From contig JAXLZA010000010.1 of assembly GCA_046351135.1 (NCBI GenBank), positions 62,001-126,000 of the forward strand: a DNA stretch of 64,000 nucleotides. The letters are read 5' to 3'. A program made the translations under genes and the position numbers. This document shows positions 1 through 8,998 of this stretch, piece by piece. This DNA is from UBA4427 sp046351135. GTDB taxonomy: Bacteria; Myxococcota_A; UBA9160; UBA4427. The notes beneath the pieces were generated by a model, which saw only the letters and a list, made by a program, of their open reading frames with translations, had not been told where the DNA came from and did not search any database. The stretch's first letter is position 1, and each line of letters starts with the position of its first letter.

Positions 1-742
1 CGTCGACGGGGATTAGCTGTCCCGTCACCCAGGCCGCGAGATCCGAGAGCAGGTAGAGCACCGCGCCCGCGATGTCCTCGGGCCGCCCGCGCCGCCCCAT
101 CGGAATGACGGCCCGATCCTGCGCCGTCTCCCCGCTGCCCGCGTTCTTCGGGACCTGGATCGTCCCGGGCGCGACGGCGTTCACGCGGATCCCGAGCGGA
201 CCCCACTCGAGGGCCATCGTGCGCGCGAGGGCGAGCAGCGCCGCCTTCGACGTCGCATAGCCCGCGCCGTAGGGCATGCCCTGGAGCGCGGCGATCGTCG
301 CAATCTGGACGATGCTGCCCGGCTGCTTCGCCGCCGAGAGCGCCCGGGCGAAGGCCTGCGAGGTCTGGAACGCGACCTTGAGATTCGAGCGCAGCAGCAG
401 GTCGAGGGTCTCCTCGCTGTAGTCGAGGAGCGAGGACCAGCGATCCGACGGCAGTCCACCGACGACGTTGACGAGGCCGTGGAGCGGCGCGCCGCCGCGG
501 GCGGCGACCGCCATGATCTCCCGCGCGCCCTCGGCGGTCCCGGCGTCGAGCAGGCAGCGCTGGCCGCGCGCCCCCACCGACTCGACCGCCGCCATCGCCT
601 GGTCGAGGGCCGCCGCGTCGCGGTCGACGGCGGTCACGAAGGCGCCCTCCGAGGCGACCATCCGCACGATCGCCGTTCCGATTCCGCCGCCGCCGGCCCC
701 GACGACGACCACACCCCGACCCGCGAGAGAGAGCTTCGACAT
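1..742 (-). CDS. SDR-family short-chain dehydrogenase/reductase (3' end cut by window edge)
   Basis: Reading the minus strand from the ATG at 742 gives an open frame of 247 codons that runs off the left edge; only the last few residues should be missing. It has a Rossmann nucleotide-binding glycine motif near residue 16 (GAGGGGIG), an NVVGG turn, and the active-site Y-x3-K in GYATSKAAL, followed by RVNAVAPG, all typical of classical NAD(P)H-dependent short-chain dehydrogenases. The end, AAWVTGQLIPVD, matches the usual SDR C-terminus. The substrate cannot be read from the sequence. The gene points away from the next gene, with about 150 bp between their starts, so it is a separate transcript. 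Confidence 0.85.
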   Translation of the reverse strand, partial: MSKLSLAGRGVVVVGAGGGGIGTAIVRMVASEGAFVTAVDRDAAALDQAMAAVESVGARGQRCLLDAGTAEGAREIMAVAARGGAPLHGLVNVVGGLPSDRWSSLLDYSEETLDLLLRSNLKVAFQTSQAFARALSAAKQPGSIVQIATIAALQGMPYGAGYATSKAALLALARTMALEWGPLGIRVNAVAPGTIQVPKNAGSGETAQDRAVIPMGRRGRPEDIAGAVLYLLSDLAAWVTGQLIPVD

Positions 743-894
743 GGCTCCGACGTTAACGCAGAAGCGGACGTCGCAACGGGGCCCGATCGGTCACCGGACG
801 GCGCCGCCCGCGCGGTCCGGGCGGCGCGCCGATCGCGATCGCCGCGCTGGCAATCCGCCGCCGCGGCGCGCAGACTCCGATGCGGAGGTGTCCC

Positions 895-1566
895 ATGAGC
901 CGAGCCACGGGCCTGATCCTGCAGTTCGTCCGCTGCAACGCCGCGCCGCGCACGGGCGAGTGGCAGCGCTTCCTCGAAGACGTGCTCCTGCCCGAGCAGC
1001 GTGCGGTGGAGGGCGTGCGCGCGGCGACGCTCTTCGCCCTGCGCGTGCAGCCGGCGCCCTGGATGCCCTCGGTCGGCTTCACCCACGCGATCCTGATCGA
1101 GGTCGCGGGCGAGCTCGCCCCGACCCTCGAGCGCCTGCGCGCGCGGGAGGCAGCGCTGCGCGAGGCCGGCCGCATCGACCGCAACCACTGCCTGATGGTC
1201 GAGGACGCGCTGCGCGCCCACGGCCGCCACGCCGACAAGCCGCTCCCCGGCCCCGATCTCCACGGCCACATCCTCGCGTACGTCCTCTGCAACGACCCGC
1301 GCGTCGAGCGCGAGTGGGACCAGTGGAACGACGACGTCCACATGCCCGACATGCTCGACTCCGGCGCCTTCACCGGCGTCAGCCGCTGGGTCCGCGAGCC
1401 GCGCGTCGTCCGCGGCACGAACTTCCTCACCCTCTACGACGTGGGCCCCCACGGCGTCGACGTCGCCGTCGAGAAGTCGGCGGCGGTGATGCCCGGTCTC
1501 GTCGCCTCGGGTCGCAAGCACGAGGCCCACATCGGCGGGCTCACGGTCATGCTGGTCCGCCCGTGA
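895..1566 (+). CDS. Hypothetical protein, probable dimeric alpha/beta-barrel (EthD-like) fold
   Basis: A 223-residue soluble protein. I chose the ATG at 895 (MSRATG) because a GGAGG lies 8 bases upstream; an in-frame ATG at 880 lacks one. I do not recognise a named family with certainty. Two halves each look like a ferredoxin-like unit: residues about 1-110 and a second half with the segment HMPDMLDSGAFTGVSRW, which resembles the EthD / dimeric alpha-beta barrel proteins often found with degradative oxidoreductases. The stop overlaps the GTG start of the PQQ dehydrogenase by 4 bases (GTGA), so the two are probably co-translated. Function unknown. Confidence 0.65.
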   Translation: MSRATGLILQFVRCNAAPRTGEWQRFLEDVLLPEQRAVEGVRAATLFALRVQPAPWMPSVGFTHAILIEVAGELAPTLERLRAREAALREAGRIDRNHCLMVEDALRAHGRHADKPLPGPDLHGHILAYVLCNDPRVEREWDQWNDDVHMPDMLDSGAFTGVSRWVREPRVVRGTNFLTLYDVGPHGVDVAVEKSAAVMPGLVASGRKHEAHIGGLTVMLVRP

Positions 1567-3635
1567 AGGGGAGCTTCCGGCTCGCCAGCGTCGCGCTCGC
1601 AGCCTTCTCGCTCGTGGCCTTCTCGTGTCGCGGCCCCGCGAAGGAGCCCGCCGCCCCTGCGCCGGCCGCCGACGACGTCGACTGGCCGCAGCACGGCCGC
1701 ACGCCCGACGAGCAGCGCTACAGCCCCCTCGCCCGCATCGACGAGACGAACGTCGCGTCGCTCGGCCTCGCGTGGAGCTTCGACCTCGAGACGCGCCACG
1801 GCGTCGAGGCGACGCCGCTCGTGATCGACGGGGTGATGTACGTCTCGGCGCCGTGGAGCGTCGTGCATGCGCTCGATGCGAAGACGGGCCGTCCCCTCTG
1901 GCACTTCGATCCCGAGGTCCCGCGCTCGACCGCGCGCAAGGCCTGCTGCGGGATCGTGAACCGCGGCGTCGCCGCCGAGGCCGGCCGGCTCTTCGTCGGG
2001 ACCCTCGACGGCCGCCTCGTCGCCCTCGACGCGAAGACCGGGGCGAGGCTCTGGGAGACGCTCACCGTCGACCCGAGCCAGCCCTACACCATCACCGGCG
2101 CGCCCCGCGTCGTCGCGGGCCTCGTCGTGATCGGCAACGGCGGCGCCGAGCTCGGCGTGCGCGGCTACGTCTCCGCCTATCACACCGCGACGGGCGCGCT
2201 CGCCTGGCGCACGTACACGGTGCCGGGGGATCCGGCGAAGGGCTTCGAGACGCCGGCGCTCGAGAAGGCGGCCGCGACCTGGTCGGGCGAGTGGTGGAAG
2301 ATGGGGGGCGGCGGGACCGCCTGGGACGCCTTCGCGTACGACCCGGCGCTCGACCTGCTCTACGTCGGGACCGGCAACGGCGGCCCGTTCCCGATCTGGA
2401 CGCGCAGCCCGGGCGCGGGCGGCGACAACCTCTACCTCTCCTCGATCCTCGCGCTGCGCCCGAAGACGGGCGAGCTCGTCTGGCATTTCCAGACGACGCC
2501 CGGCGACTCCTGGGACTACACCGCGACCCAGCACATGATCCTCGCCGATCTCGAGATCGGCGGGCGCCTGCGCCAGGTCCTGATGCAGGCGCCGAAGAAC
2601 GGCTACTTCTGGGTGATCGACCGCGTGACGGGCGAGTTCATCTCGGCGGCGCCGTACACGACGGTGACCTGGTCGAAGGGCGTCGATGGGTCGGGGCGGC
2701 CGATCGTCGACCCGGCCATGGACTACCGCGCCGAGCCGAAGCTCGTCCATCCCGGTCCCGCCGGCGGCCACAACTGGCAGCCGATGTCCTTCCATCCCGG
2801 GACCGGCCTCGTCTACGTCCCCGCCTTCGACGTCCCGATGGTCTTCACCACGAAGCAGGACTTCCGCTTCCGGCCCGGGTGGGAGAACACGGGTCTCGAC
2901 TTCCGCAACTTCATCGCCTTCGACGACGACGGGAAGGTCGAGATCGACGCCTTCCTGCTCGCCTGGGATCCCGTCGCCCAGCGCGAGGTCTGGCGCGTGC
3001 CCCACGTGACGACCAACAACGGCGGCGTCCTCTCGACCGGCGGCAACCTCGTCTTCCAGGGCACCGCCGACGGCCGCCTCGTCGCCTATCGTGCGAGCGA
3101 CGGCGAGAAGCTCTGGGAGGCGCCCGCCGGGACCGGCGTGATGGCGGCGCCGATCACCTATCAAGTCGATGGCGTGCAGTACGTCTCGGTCGCCGCCGGC
3201 TGGGGCGGGAGCTTCGCCCTCTCCGGCGGGCCGGCGGCGCTGCTGGCCGGGGTCTGGGGCGGCGGGCGGGTGCTCACCTACGCCCTCGGTGCCCACGCCG
3301 ATCCGCCGCCGAAGGCGATGCCGCCGGCCCCGACGGGCCACGCCCCGAAGCCGCCGGCGACGCCCCCCAATCCCGAGCGCCTCGCGCGCGGGCGCTTCCT
3401 CTACCACGAGCACTGCATGGCCTGTCACGGCCCGCAGGCGATCAGCGGCGGCACCGTCGTCGATCTGCGCGACGCCTCGCAGGAGACCCTCGACCGCCTC
3501 CCCGCGATCGTGCTCGGCGGCGAGCGCGAGCCCCTCGGCATGCCGCGCTTCGACGACCGCCTGAACGCCGACGAGGTCGACGCGATCCGGGACTACCTCC
3601 TGAGCCGCAATCGCAGGGCCCCGATCCCGAATTGA
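1563..3635 (+). CDS. PQQ-dependent quinohaemoprotein alcohol dehydrogenase with C-terminal cytochrome c
   Basis: A 690-residue exported protein: a hydrophobic signal ending in a lipobox-like VAFSC, then an eight-bladed PQQ propeller, then a cytochrome c domain. The vicinal cysteine pair of PQQ alcohol dehydrogenases is present (KACCGIVNRG, residues about 120), as is the GDSWDYTATQ segment carrying the likely catalytic aspartate. The C-terminal haem site is CMACH, with a probable Met ligand in PLGMPRF. This is the architecture of type II quinohaemoprotein alcohol dehydrogenases, which oxidise alcohols in the periplasm and pass electrons through the covalent haem to the respiratory chain. The start is GTG, overlapping the upstream stop. 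Its substrate is unknown; the neighbours suggest a catabolic gene set. Confidence 0.9.
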   Translation: MKGSFRLASVALAAFSLVAFSCRGPAKEPAAPAPAADDVDWPQHGRTPDEQRYSPLARIDETNVASLGLAWSFDLETRHGVEATPLVIDGVMYVSAPWSVVHALDAKTGRPLWHFDPEVPRSTARKACCGIVNRGVAAEAGRLFVGTLDGRLVALDAKTGARLWETLTVDPSQPYTITGAPRVVAGLVVIGNGGAELGVRGYVSAYHTATGALAWRTYTVPGDPAKGFETPALEKAAATWSGEWWKMGGGGTAWDAFAYDPALDLLYVGTGNGGPFPIWTRSPGAGGDNLYLSSILALRPKTGELVWHFQTTPGDSWDYTATQHMILADLEIGGRLRQVLMQAPKNGYFWVIDRVTGEFISAAPYTTVTWSKGVDGSGRPIVDPAMDYRAEPKLVHPGPAGGHNWQPMSFHPGTGLVYVPAFDVPMVFTTKQDFRFRPGWENTGLDFRNFIAFDDDGKVEIDAFLLAWDPVAQREVWRVPHVTTNNGGVLSTGGNLVFQGTADGRLVAYRASDGEKLWEAPAGTGVMAAPITYQVDGVQYVSVAAGWGGSFALSGGPAALLAGVWGGGRVLTYALGAHADPPPKAMPPAPTGHAPKPPATPPNPERLARGRFLYHEHCMACHGPQAISGGTVVDLRDASQETLDRLPAIVLGGEREPLGMPRFDDRLNADEVDAIRDYLLSRNRRAPIPN

Positions 3636-3682
3636 CACGGCGCGGCCCGGTAGTAGCGTGGGACGAGACCGAGGAGGATGCC

Positions 3683-4690
3683 ATGCAGGAGCGACCGTCG
3701 AGCGGAGCGGGGGAAGGAGCGATGCGGGGGACTGCCAGCGGTGCGACGGCCGGCGGGACGGGCGGCGGACGCGGCGCCGTCGCGCGCTACGCACCGACCG
3801 CGGCGGTGGCCCTCGACGACGCCGAGGCGATCGCCTGGCGCCGCGTCGATCCCGATCTGCTCGACCTCGTGGCGCGGCTGGTCGCCTCGATCCACCGCAT
3901 CCCCGCCCTCGCCCGCCCCGCCGAGCTCGGCCCGAGCCCGTGGCAGGGGCGCGATGCGTCGGCGTGGCGATCCTTCTCCGATCTCGGTGAGGCCCAGAAG
4001 AGCGCCCTCGCCTTCGCCGAGCAGTTCACCCTCGACGTCTCCTCGATCGACGACGCCCTGCGACAGACGCTCCTCACCGCGCTCGGCGACCGGGCGGCCG
4101 AGTTCGCCCAGGCGATCTACGTCGTCGACGTCGTCGCGCGCGCCCGCGCCGTCTTCGATCGGCTCTTCGGACCGAGCTCGGCCGTGCCCACGACGAAGAC
4201 CCGGCGGCTCTCGCCGGAGGCGAACGTCTGGAACGGGATCGAGGAGATCATCCGGGTCATCCCGGGGCTGCAGGGGCTCGACGCGGTGACGACGGAGCTC
4301 GTGCGGCTGCGGGGCGCGCGCGCGCATCAGTGCCGCTTCTGCAAGTCGGTGCGGAGCCGCTCGGCGATGGTGGCCGGCGCCAACGACGACATGTTCGCCG
4401 CCGTCGACTTCTACCGCACGAGCGATCTGCCCGAGTCGATCAAAGCGGCCCTCGCCGTGACGGACGCGTTCATCTGGACGCCGGGCGGGCTCTCCGACGA
4501 GGAGATCGCGGGGCTCGAGCGCCACTTCACCCCGGCCCAGCAGGTCGAGCTGATCCTCGACGTCGCCCGCAACGCCTCGAACAAGTTCGCGGTCTCGATG
4601 GCGGCGGACGGGGCGAACGTGACCGAGGGCTACGAGGTCTACGACGTGAAGCCCGACGGCTCGATCGTCTACGGCCTCACGGCCCTCTGA
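3683..4690 (+). CDS. Carboxymuconolactone decarboxylase / AhpD-like protein
   Basis: A 335-residue, mostly helical protein. The start at 3683 follows a strong GAGGAGG. The first 35 residues are low-complexity Gly/Ala/Thr and probably disordered. Around residue 215-220 lies GARAHQCRFCKSVR, resembling the CxxC redox pair of AhpD/CMD-type alkylhydroperoxidase-like proteins, and the flanking helices (ELVRLRGARAHQC..., ELILDVARNASNKFAV) fit that fold. At twice the usual single-domain length it probably holds two CMD-like repeats. It lies between the PQQ dehydrogenase and the luciferase-like genes on one strand. Role in peroxide handling or catabolism is inference. Confidence 0.75.
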   Translation: MQERPSSGAGEGAMRGTASGATAGGTGGGRGAVARYAPTAAVALDDAEAIAWRRVDPDLLDLVARLVASIHRIPALARPAELGPSPWQGRDASAWRSFSDLGEAQKSALAFAEQFTLDVSSIDDALRQTLLTALGDRAAEFAQAIYVVDVVARARAVFDRLFGPSSAVPTTKTRRLSPEANVWNGIEEIIRVIPGLQGLDAVTTELVRLRGARAHQCRFCKSVRSRSAMVAGANDDMFAAVDFYRTSDLPESIKAALAVTDAFIWTPGGLSDEEIAGLERHFTPAQQVELILDVARNASNKFAVSMAADGANVTEGYEVYDVKPDGSIVYGLTAL

Positions 4691-4701
4691 AGAGAATCCG
4701 G

Positions 4702-5571
4702 ATGAAGTTCTGGCAAGCGCTGACCTGGGTCGAGACGGACCAGCTCGTCGAGGCGGCCCGCTTCGCGGAGGAGGTCGGCTTCGACGGCTGCATGCTCGCG
4801 GACCACGGCGTCTTCCCGCGCGAGGTGCGCTCGCCCTATCCCTACGCGGCGGATGGTGCGCCGCCCATGGATCCCGATGCCCACTACCCCGACTGCTGGG
4901 CGACGCTCGGCGCGCTGTCCGTCGCGACGAAGAAGCTCCGCTTCACGATCAGCGTCTACGTCCTGCCCCTGCGCAACGTCTTCGAGGTCGCGCGCGCGAC
5001 GGGGACGATCGCGCTCCTCTCCGGCAACCGCCTCGCGCTCGGTGCCGGCATCGGCTGGATGAAGGAAGAGTTCGACATCTACGGGGTCGACTTCAAGACC
5101 CGGGGCAAGCGCACGGACGAGATGATCGAGGTCCTCCACAAGCTGTGGAAGGGCGGCATGGTCGAGCACCACGGCCGCTTCTTCGACTTCCCGGCGCTGC
5201 AGATCGCGCCGGCCCCGACGAAGCCCGTCCCGATCTGGATGGGGGGCTCGAGCGAGCCGGCGCTGCGCCGGACGGCCACCCTCTGCGACGGCTGGCTCGG
5301 CGCCGGCAACACGCCCGAGGAGGTCCCCGGCATCCTCGCGAAGCTGGATCGCCTGCGCGCCGAGGCGGGCCGCAGCCACCTCCCCTTCGAGACGGTCGTC
5401 GGACTGAAGACCCCGCCCGACGTCGACACCTTCGTGCGCCTCGCCGACCAGGGCATGACGACGGGCCTCAACTATCCCTTCAAGTTCGCCCTCGGCGACC
5501 ATTCGACCCTCGACCAGAAGAAGCGCGTGATGGAAGACTTCGCCGAAAAGATCATCCGCCGGGTGAAGTAG
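4702..5571 (+). CDS. LLM-class (luciferase-like) F420- or flavin-dependent oxidoreductase
   Basis: A 289-residue bacterial-luciferase-like TIM-barrel protein starting 11 bases after the preceding stop. Family signatures include ARFAEEVGFDGCMLADH near the N-terminus, LRFTISVYVLPLRN, GNRLALGAGIGWMKEEF, RGKRTDEMIEVL and PIWMGGSSEPALRRTATLCDGW. These residues build the F420/FMN pocket in the LLM superfamily. Members reduce or oxygenate diverse substrates, so none is assigned. It forms a same-strand run with a second LLM protein and an amidohydrolase, which suggests one catabolic operon. Confidence 0.85.
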   Translation: MKFWQALTWVETDQLVEAARFAEEVGFDGCMLADHGVFPREVRSPYPYAADGAPPMDPDAHYPDCWATLGALSVATKKLRFTISVYVLPLRNVFEVARATGTIALLSGNRLALGAGIGWMKEEFDIYGVDFKTRGKRTDEMIEVLHKLWKGGMVEHHGRFFDFPALQIAPAPTKPVPIWMGGSSEPALRRTATLCDGWLGAGNTPEEVPGILAKLDRLRAEAGRSHLPFETVVGLKTPPDVDTFVRLADQGMTTGLNYPFKFALGDHSTLDQKKRVMEDFAEKIIRRVK

Positions 5572-5587
5572 AGCGAGGAACAGCCCG

Positions 5588-6598
5588 ATGGACGTCGGTC
5601 TCCTGATGCTCGGCCATCCCGGCAAGGCCCGGGAGATCGCGCGCCGCACCGAGGCCGCCGGCTTCACCCACCTCGCCCTCGGCGACACCCAGAACCTCGG
5701 CCCCGAGACCTGGAGCCAGCTCATGCTGGTCGCGACCGCCTCCGAGCGGATCCGGATCGGCACCGGCGTGACCAACACCACGACCCGCGACGTCGCCGTC
5801 ACGGCGAGCGCCGCCCTCGCGCTGCAGCTCGAGAGCGGGGGCCGCGCGTTCTGCGGGATCGGCCGCGGCGACTCGGCCCTCGCAAAGATCGGCCGGCAGC
5901 CTGCGCCCCCCGACGACTTCGAGCGGGACCTCGCGAGCCTGCGCGCCTATCTCGCCGGCGAGTCGACGCCGCGCGGACCGGCCACGAGCCGCATCGAGTG
6001 GAGCCGGGGCCTCGCGATCCCGCGCGTCCCGATCGAAGTCGCGGTCTCCGGGCCGCGGGTGCTCGAGATCGCCGCGCGCCACGCCGACGGCTTCGTCTTC
6101 TGCCTCGGCGCCGACCCGAAGACCCTCGAACGCGCGCTCGGGGCGGCGCGGGAGGCGGTGCGTCGGGCCGGCCGGGATCCGGCGAGCGTTCGCTACGGCG
6201 CCTTCGTCAACTGCGTCGTCGACGACGACGTCGCCCGCGCGCGGGCGATCGCGCGCGGAGGCGTCTCGGTCTTCGCGCGCTTCGGTGGCTGGTCGAAGGG
6301 CGCGGGCGAGCTCGGGGATCCCGCCCTCGAGCGCGAGGGGCGCAGCGTCGCCCGGCGCTACGAGATGGATCGTCATGCGGAGGCCGCCGGCGAAGGCGCG
6401 CGCGCCCTCGACGACGCCCACGTCGACCGCTTCGCCATCGTCGGCCCCGTCGCCCACGCGGTCGCCCGCCTGCGCGCGCTCGCCGCCCTCGGCCTCGACT
6501 TCGTGACGGTGGCACCGGGCTCGAGCGACATGGACTGGGAGGCCGGCTGGCTCTCGATCGAGCGGATCGGGAACGAGGTCGTGCCGCAGGTCGGCTGA
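5588..6598 (+). CDS. LLM-class F420-dependent oxidoreductase (second copy)
   Basis: A 336-residue luciferase-like protein. It starts at the ATG after GAGGAAC, 16 bases from the preceding gene. It shows MDVGLLMLGHPGK, TEAAGFTHLALGD, IRIGTGVTNTTTRDVAVTASAALAL and GGRAFCGIGRGDSA, typical of the tetrahydromethanopterin-reductase/LLM branch. It is clearly diverged from the neighbour at 4702-5571, so it is a paralogue from the same superfamily and not a recent tandem duplicate. The substrate is unknown. Confidence 0.85.
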   Translation: MDVGLLMLGHPGKAREIARRTEAAGFTHLALGDTQNLGPETWSQLMLVATASERIRIGTGVTNTTTRDVAVTASAALALQLESGGRAFCGIGRGDSALAKIGRQPAPPDDFERDLASLRAYLAGESTPRGPATSRIEWSRGLAIPRVPIEVAVSGPRVLEIAARHADGFVFCLGADPKTLERALGAAREAVRRAGRDPASVRYGAFVNCVVDDDVARARAIARGGVSVFARFGGWSKGAGELGDPALEREGRSVARRYEMDRHAEAAGEGARALDDAHVDRFAIVGPVAHAVARLRALAALGLDFVTVAPGSSDMDWEAGWLSIERIGNEVVPQVG

Positions 6599-6627
6599 GA
6601 GACCGGGCGACGGGACGGGAGGCGACC

Positions 6628-7674
6628 ATGGACGTCATTTCCGCGGACGAGCACATCGTCGAGCCCCTCGAGTTCTGGCAGGACTGGCTCCCGGACGCGC
6701 TGCCCCCGCGGCTGCGGGATCGCGCGCCGCGGCGGATCGGCGCGGGGGTCGCGCTCGACGGGACGACGGTGCTGCGGACGTTCACGCTGTTTCCGGAGCT
6801 CGCCCGCGTCTCGGACGACGCGCCCGGCGCGGGCGAGGTCGAAGCGCGCATCGCCGTCCAGCAGGCCGAGGGGATCGACGCGGCGATCGTGTATCCGCAG
6901 CGGGCGATGACGATGTGGGGGCTCGACGATCCGGATCTGCGCGAGGCCTGCCTCGACGCCTACAACGACTGGCTCGCGGCGCAGTGCGCGAAGAGCGGCG
7001 GGCGGATCGTCGGCGTGCCGATCCTGCCGACCGTCTACCGGCCGGAGCGGACGGCCGACGCGATCGCGCGCCTGCGCGATCAGGGCTTCCGCACGATGAT
7101 GCTGCCCAACTACCCGCGCAACGTCCGCTACGGCGAGGAGGCGATGCGCCCGCTCTGGGCGGCGATCGAGGCGAGCGGGCTCCCGCTCTCCTTCCACATC
7201 AGCGAGGCGCCCGACGGCAACGGCCCCGGCGAGCTCGGCAGCTACCTGATGGTCTCGTTCCAGCCCTTCCGCAAGCTCTGGTCGTATCTCGTCTTCGCGG
7301 GGATCTTCGATCGCCATCCCGGGCTGCGCATCGTCTTCGCCGAGGGCGGCATCTCCTGGATCCCCTCCGCCCTCGACCACGCCGACCGCATCGCCCGCCG
7401 CTTCCGCGAGCATCTCGAGCCCCGCCTCGCCCGCGCGCCGAGCGACTACTGGCGAGAGCACTGCTGGGCGACCTTCATGGACGACCCGCGCGGCCTCGAG
7501 CAGATCGACTGCATCGGGCGCGACCGCGTCCTCTGGAGCAGCGACTATCCGCATCCGGAAGGCACGCACGGCGAGACGCAGAAGGTCCTCGCGGACGTCG
7601 TGCGGCGGGTCGGCCCCGAGGCCGGCGCCGCGATCGCTGGCGGCAACGCGCGGCGGGTCTACGGGCTCGCCTAG
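6628..7674 (+). CDS. Amidohydrolase family (amidohydrolase 2) metal-dependent hydrolase
   Basis: A 348-residue protein starting MDVISADEHIVEP after GGGAGGCGACC. The N-terminal D-E-H, the mid-protein segment LPLSFHISEAP, GLRIVFAEGGISWIPSALDHAD and the late WSSDYPHPEGT are the metal and catalytic motifs of the amidohydrolase-2 / ACMSD-like group. Relatives cleave or decarboxylate aromatic and cyclic acids. The run of LLM oxygenase genes followed by this hydrolase is a common catabolic arrangement; the compound is not readable from sequence. Confidence 0.85.
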   Translation: MDVISADEHIVEPLEFWQDWLPDALPPRLRDRAPRRIGAGVALDGTTVLRTFTLFPELARVSDDAPGAGEVEARIAVQQAEGIDAAIVYPQRAMTMWGLDDPDLREACLDAYNDWLAAQCAKSGGRIVGVPILPTVYRPERTADAIARLRDQGFRTMMLPNYPRNVRYGEEAMRPLWAAIEASGLPLSFHISEAPDGNGPGELGSYLMVSFQPFRKLWSYLVFAGIFDRHPGLRIVFAEGGISWIPSALDHADRIARRFREHLEPRLARAPSDYWREHCWATFMDDPRGLEQIDCIGRDRVLWSSDYPHPEGTHGETQKVLADVVRRVGPEAGAAIAGGNARRVYGLA

Positions 7675-7727
7675 CATCCGGCGCCCTGCGGCACCGCGTC
7701 TTCCCGCGGCGCCACCGAGCCGACCCG

Positions 7728-8975
7728 TCAGATCCGGCTGGCCGACTCGATCGCGAAGTCCGGCGCCGGGCGCGGCGGCGCGCGCCGCGCGAGGGCGGCC
7801 TCGATCGCGGGGGCGAGGCGCTGCGCCTTCGCGCGCCGTCGCGCGGGCTCGGCGTCGCGGAACTCGGGCATCACCTCCCGCGCGAAGAGCTCGAGCGACG
7901 CGCAGATGTCCGCGTGGCCGAGACGCCCGCCGTGGATCATGAAGAGGACCTGGTCGACACCGGCCTCCGCATAGCCCCGCATGAGGGTGCGGATCTGGTC
8001 CGGCGTGCCGACGGCGCCGCGGTGGGACTCGATGCCGGCGCGCTTCATCTCGTCGCCCACGAGCGGCCGCGTCGAGAGAAAGAGGCTGCGGCTCGCGTCG
8101 GGCCTCGCGTGCTCGGCCTCGAAGGCCCGCCACAGATCGGTCGCCCCGGGCCGATGCGTCCCGGCGGCGTAGTAGTGGAGCCCGGAATAGCGGAAGAAGT
8201 CGAAGCCGACGAGGCCCCGCTCGATCGCGGTCGCCTCGTCGCGGTGGCAGAGGAAGGGCGCGACGACGCCGAAGCTCGGATTGACGGCGAAGCCGACCGG
8301 GACGCAGGCCTCCGACGCGAGCGTCGCGTGATAGCCCGCGACCCAGCCCCGGGCCTCCTCGGGCGACACGAAGTTGAAGGAGAGCACCCCGATCCCGAGG
8401 CGCGCCGCGAGCTGGATCGAATCCTCCCGGGTACACGCCATCCAGAGCGGCGGATGCGGCTTCTGGCGCGGCTTGGGGATCACGTTGCGCGGCGGGGCGT
8501 CGACGAAGCGACCCCGGTATCCGGCGAAGGGCGTCTCGACGAACATCCGCGCGATCGCCTCGATCGACTCCCGCCACTGGTCGCGTTTGTCGCCGCGACC
8601 GATCCCGAAGGCGTCGAGCTCGACGTTCGAGGTCGACTCACCGGTGCCGAACTCGACCCGGCCGTTCGAGATCAGATCGAGCGTCGCGATACGCTCGGCG
8701 ACGCGGAAGGGATGATTGATGCCGGGAGGCAGCTGGACGACGCCGTGGCCGAGGCGGATCCGCTTCGTCCGCTGGCTCGCCGCGGCGAGGAAGACCTCGG
8801 GCGCGGCGGAGTGGGAGTACTCCTCGAGGAAGTGGTGCTCGACGACCCAGACGGCGTCGTAGCCGAGGCGATCGGCGAGCTCGACCTGGGCGAGGGACTC
8901 CTCGAGGATCCGGTGCTCGTCGTCCTCGGACCAGGGCCGGGGCAGGTTCTGCTCGATGAAGATTCCGAACTGCAT
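7728..8975 (-). CDS. LLM-class flavin-dependent monooxygenase (third copy)
   Basis: A 415-residue protein on the opposite strand, read from the ATG at 8975 (MQFGIFIEQNLPRPW). It carries ELADRLGYDAVWVVEHHF, RIRLGHGVVQLPPGINHPFR, NGRVEFGTGES and HPPLWMACTREDSIQLAARLG, a luciferase-like monooxygenase pattern of the FMN-using alkane/long-chain branch. Its stop faces that of the amidohydrolase, 53 bases away. It follows the 2OG-Fe oxygenase gene by 23 bases and is probably co-transcribed with it. Substrate unknown. Confidence 0.85.
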   Translation of the reverse strand: MQFGIFIEQNLPRPWSEDDEHRILEESLAQVELADRLGYDAVWVVEHHFLEEYSHSAAPEVFLAAASQRTKRIRLGHGVVQLPPGINHPFRVAERIATLDLISNGRVEFGTGESTSNVELDAFGIGRGDKRDQWRESIEAIARMFVETPFAGYRGRFVDAPPRNVIPKPRQKPHPPLWMACTREDSIQLAARLGIGVLSFNFVSPEEARGWVAGYHATLASEACVPVGFAVNPSFGVVAPFLCHRDEATAIERGLVGFDFFRYSGLHYYAAGTHRPGATDLWRAFEAEHARPDASRSLFLSTRPLVGDEMKRAGIESHRGAVGTPDQIRTLMRGYAEAGVDQVLFMIHGGRLGHADICASLELFAREVMPEFRDAEPARRRAKAQRLAPAIEAALARRAPPRPAPDFAIESASRI

Positions 8976-8998
8976 GGCGGGGCTCCCGGACGCGAACG

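Noticed and set aside
1434..3794. A 786-codon open frame opposite the PQQ dehydrogenase
   Set aside because: It is antisense to a protein with clear PQQ and haem motifs, its translation is Arg/Glu/Val-rich without domains, and long antisense frames are expected at this GC content.
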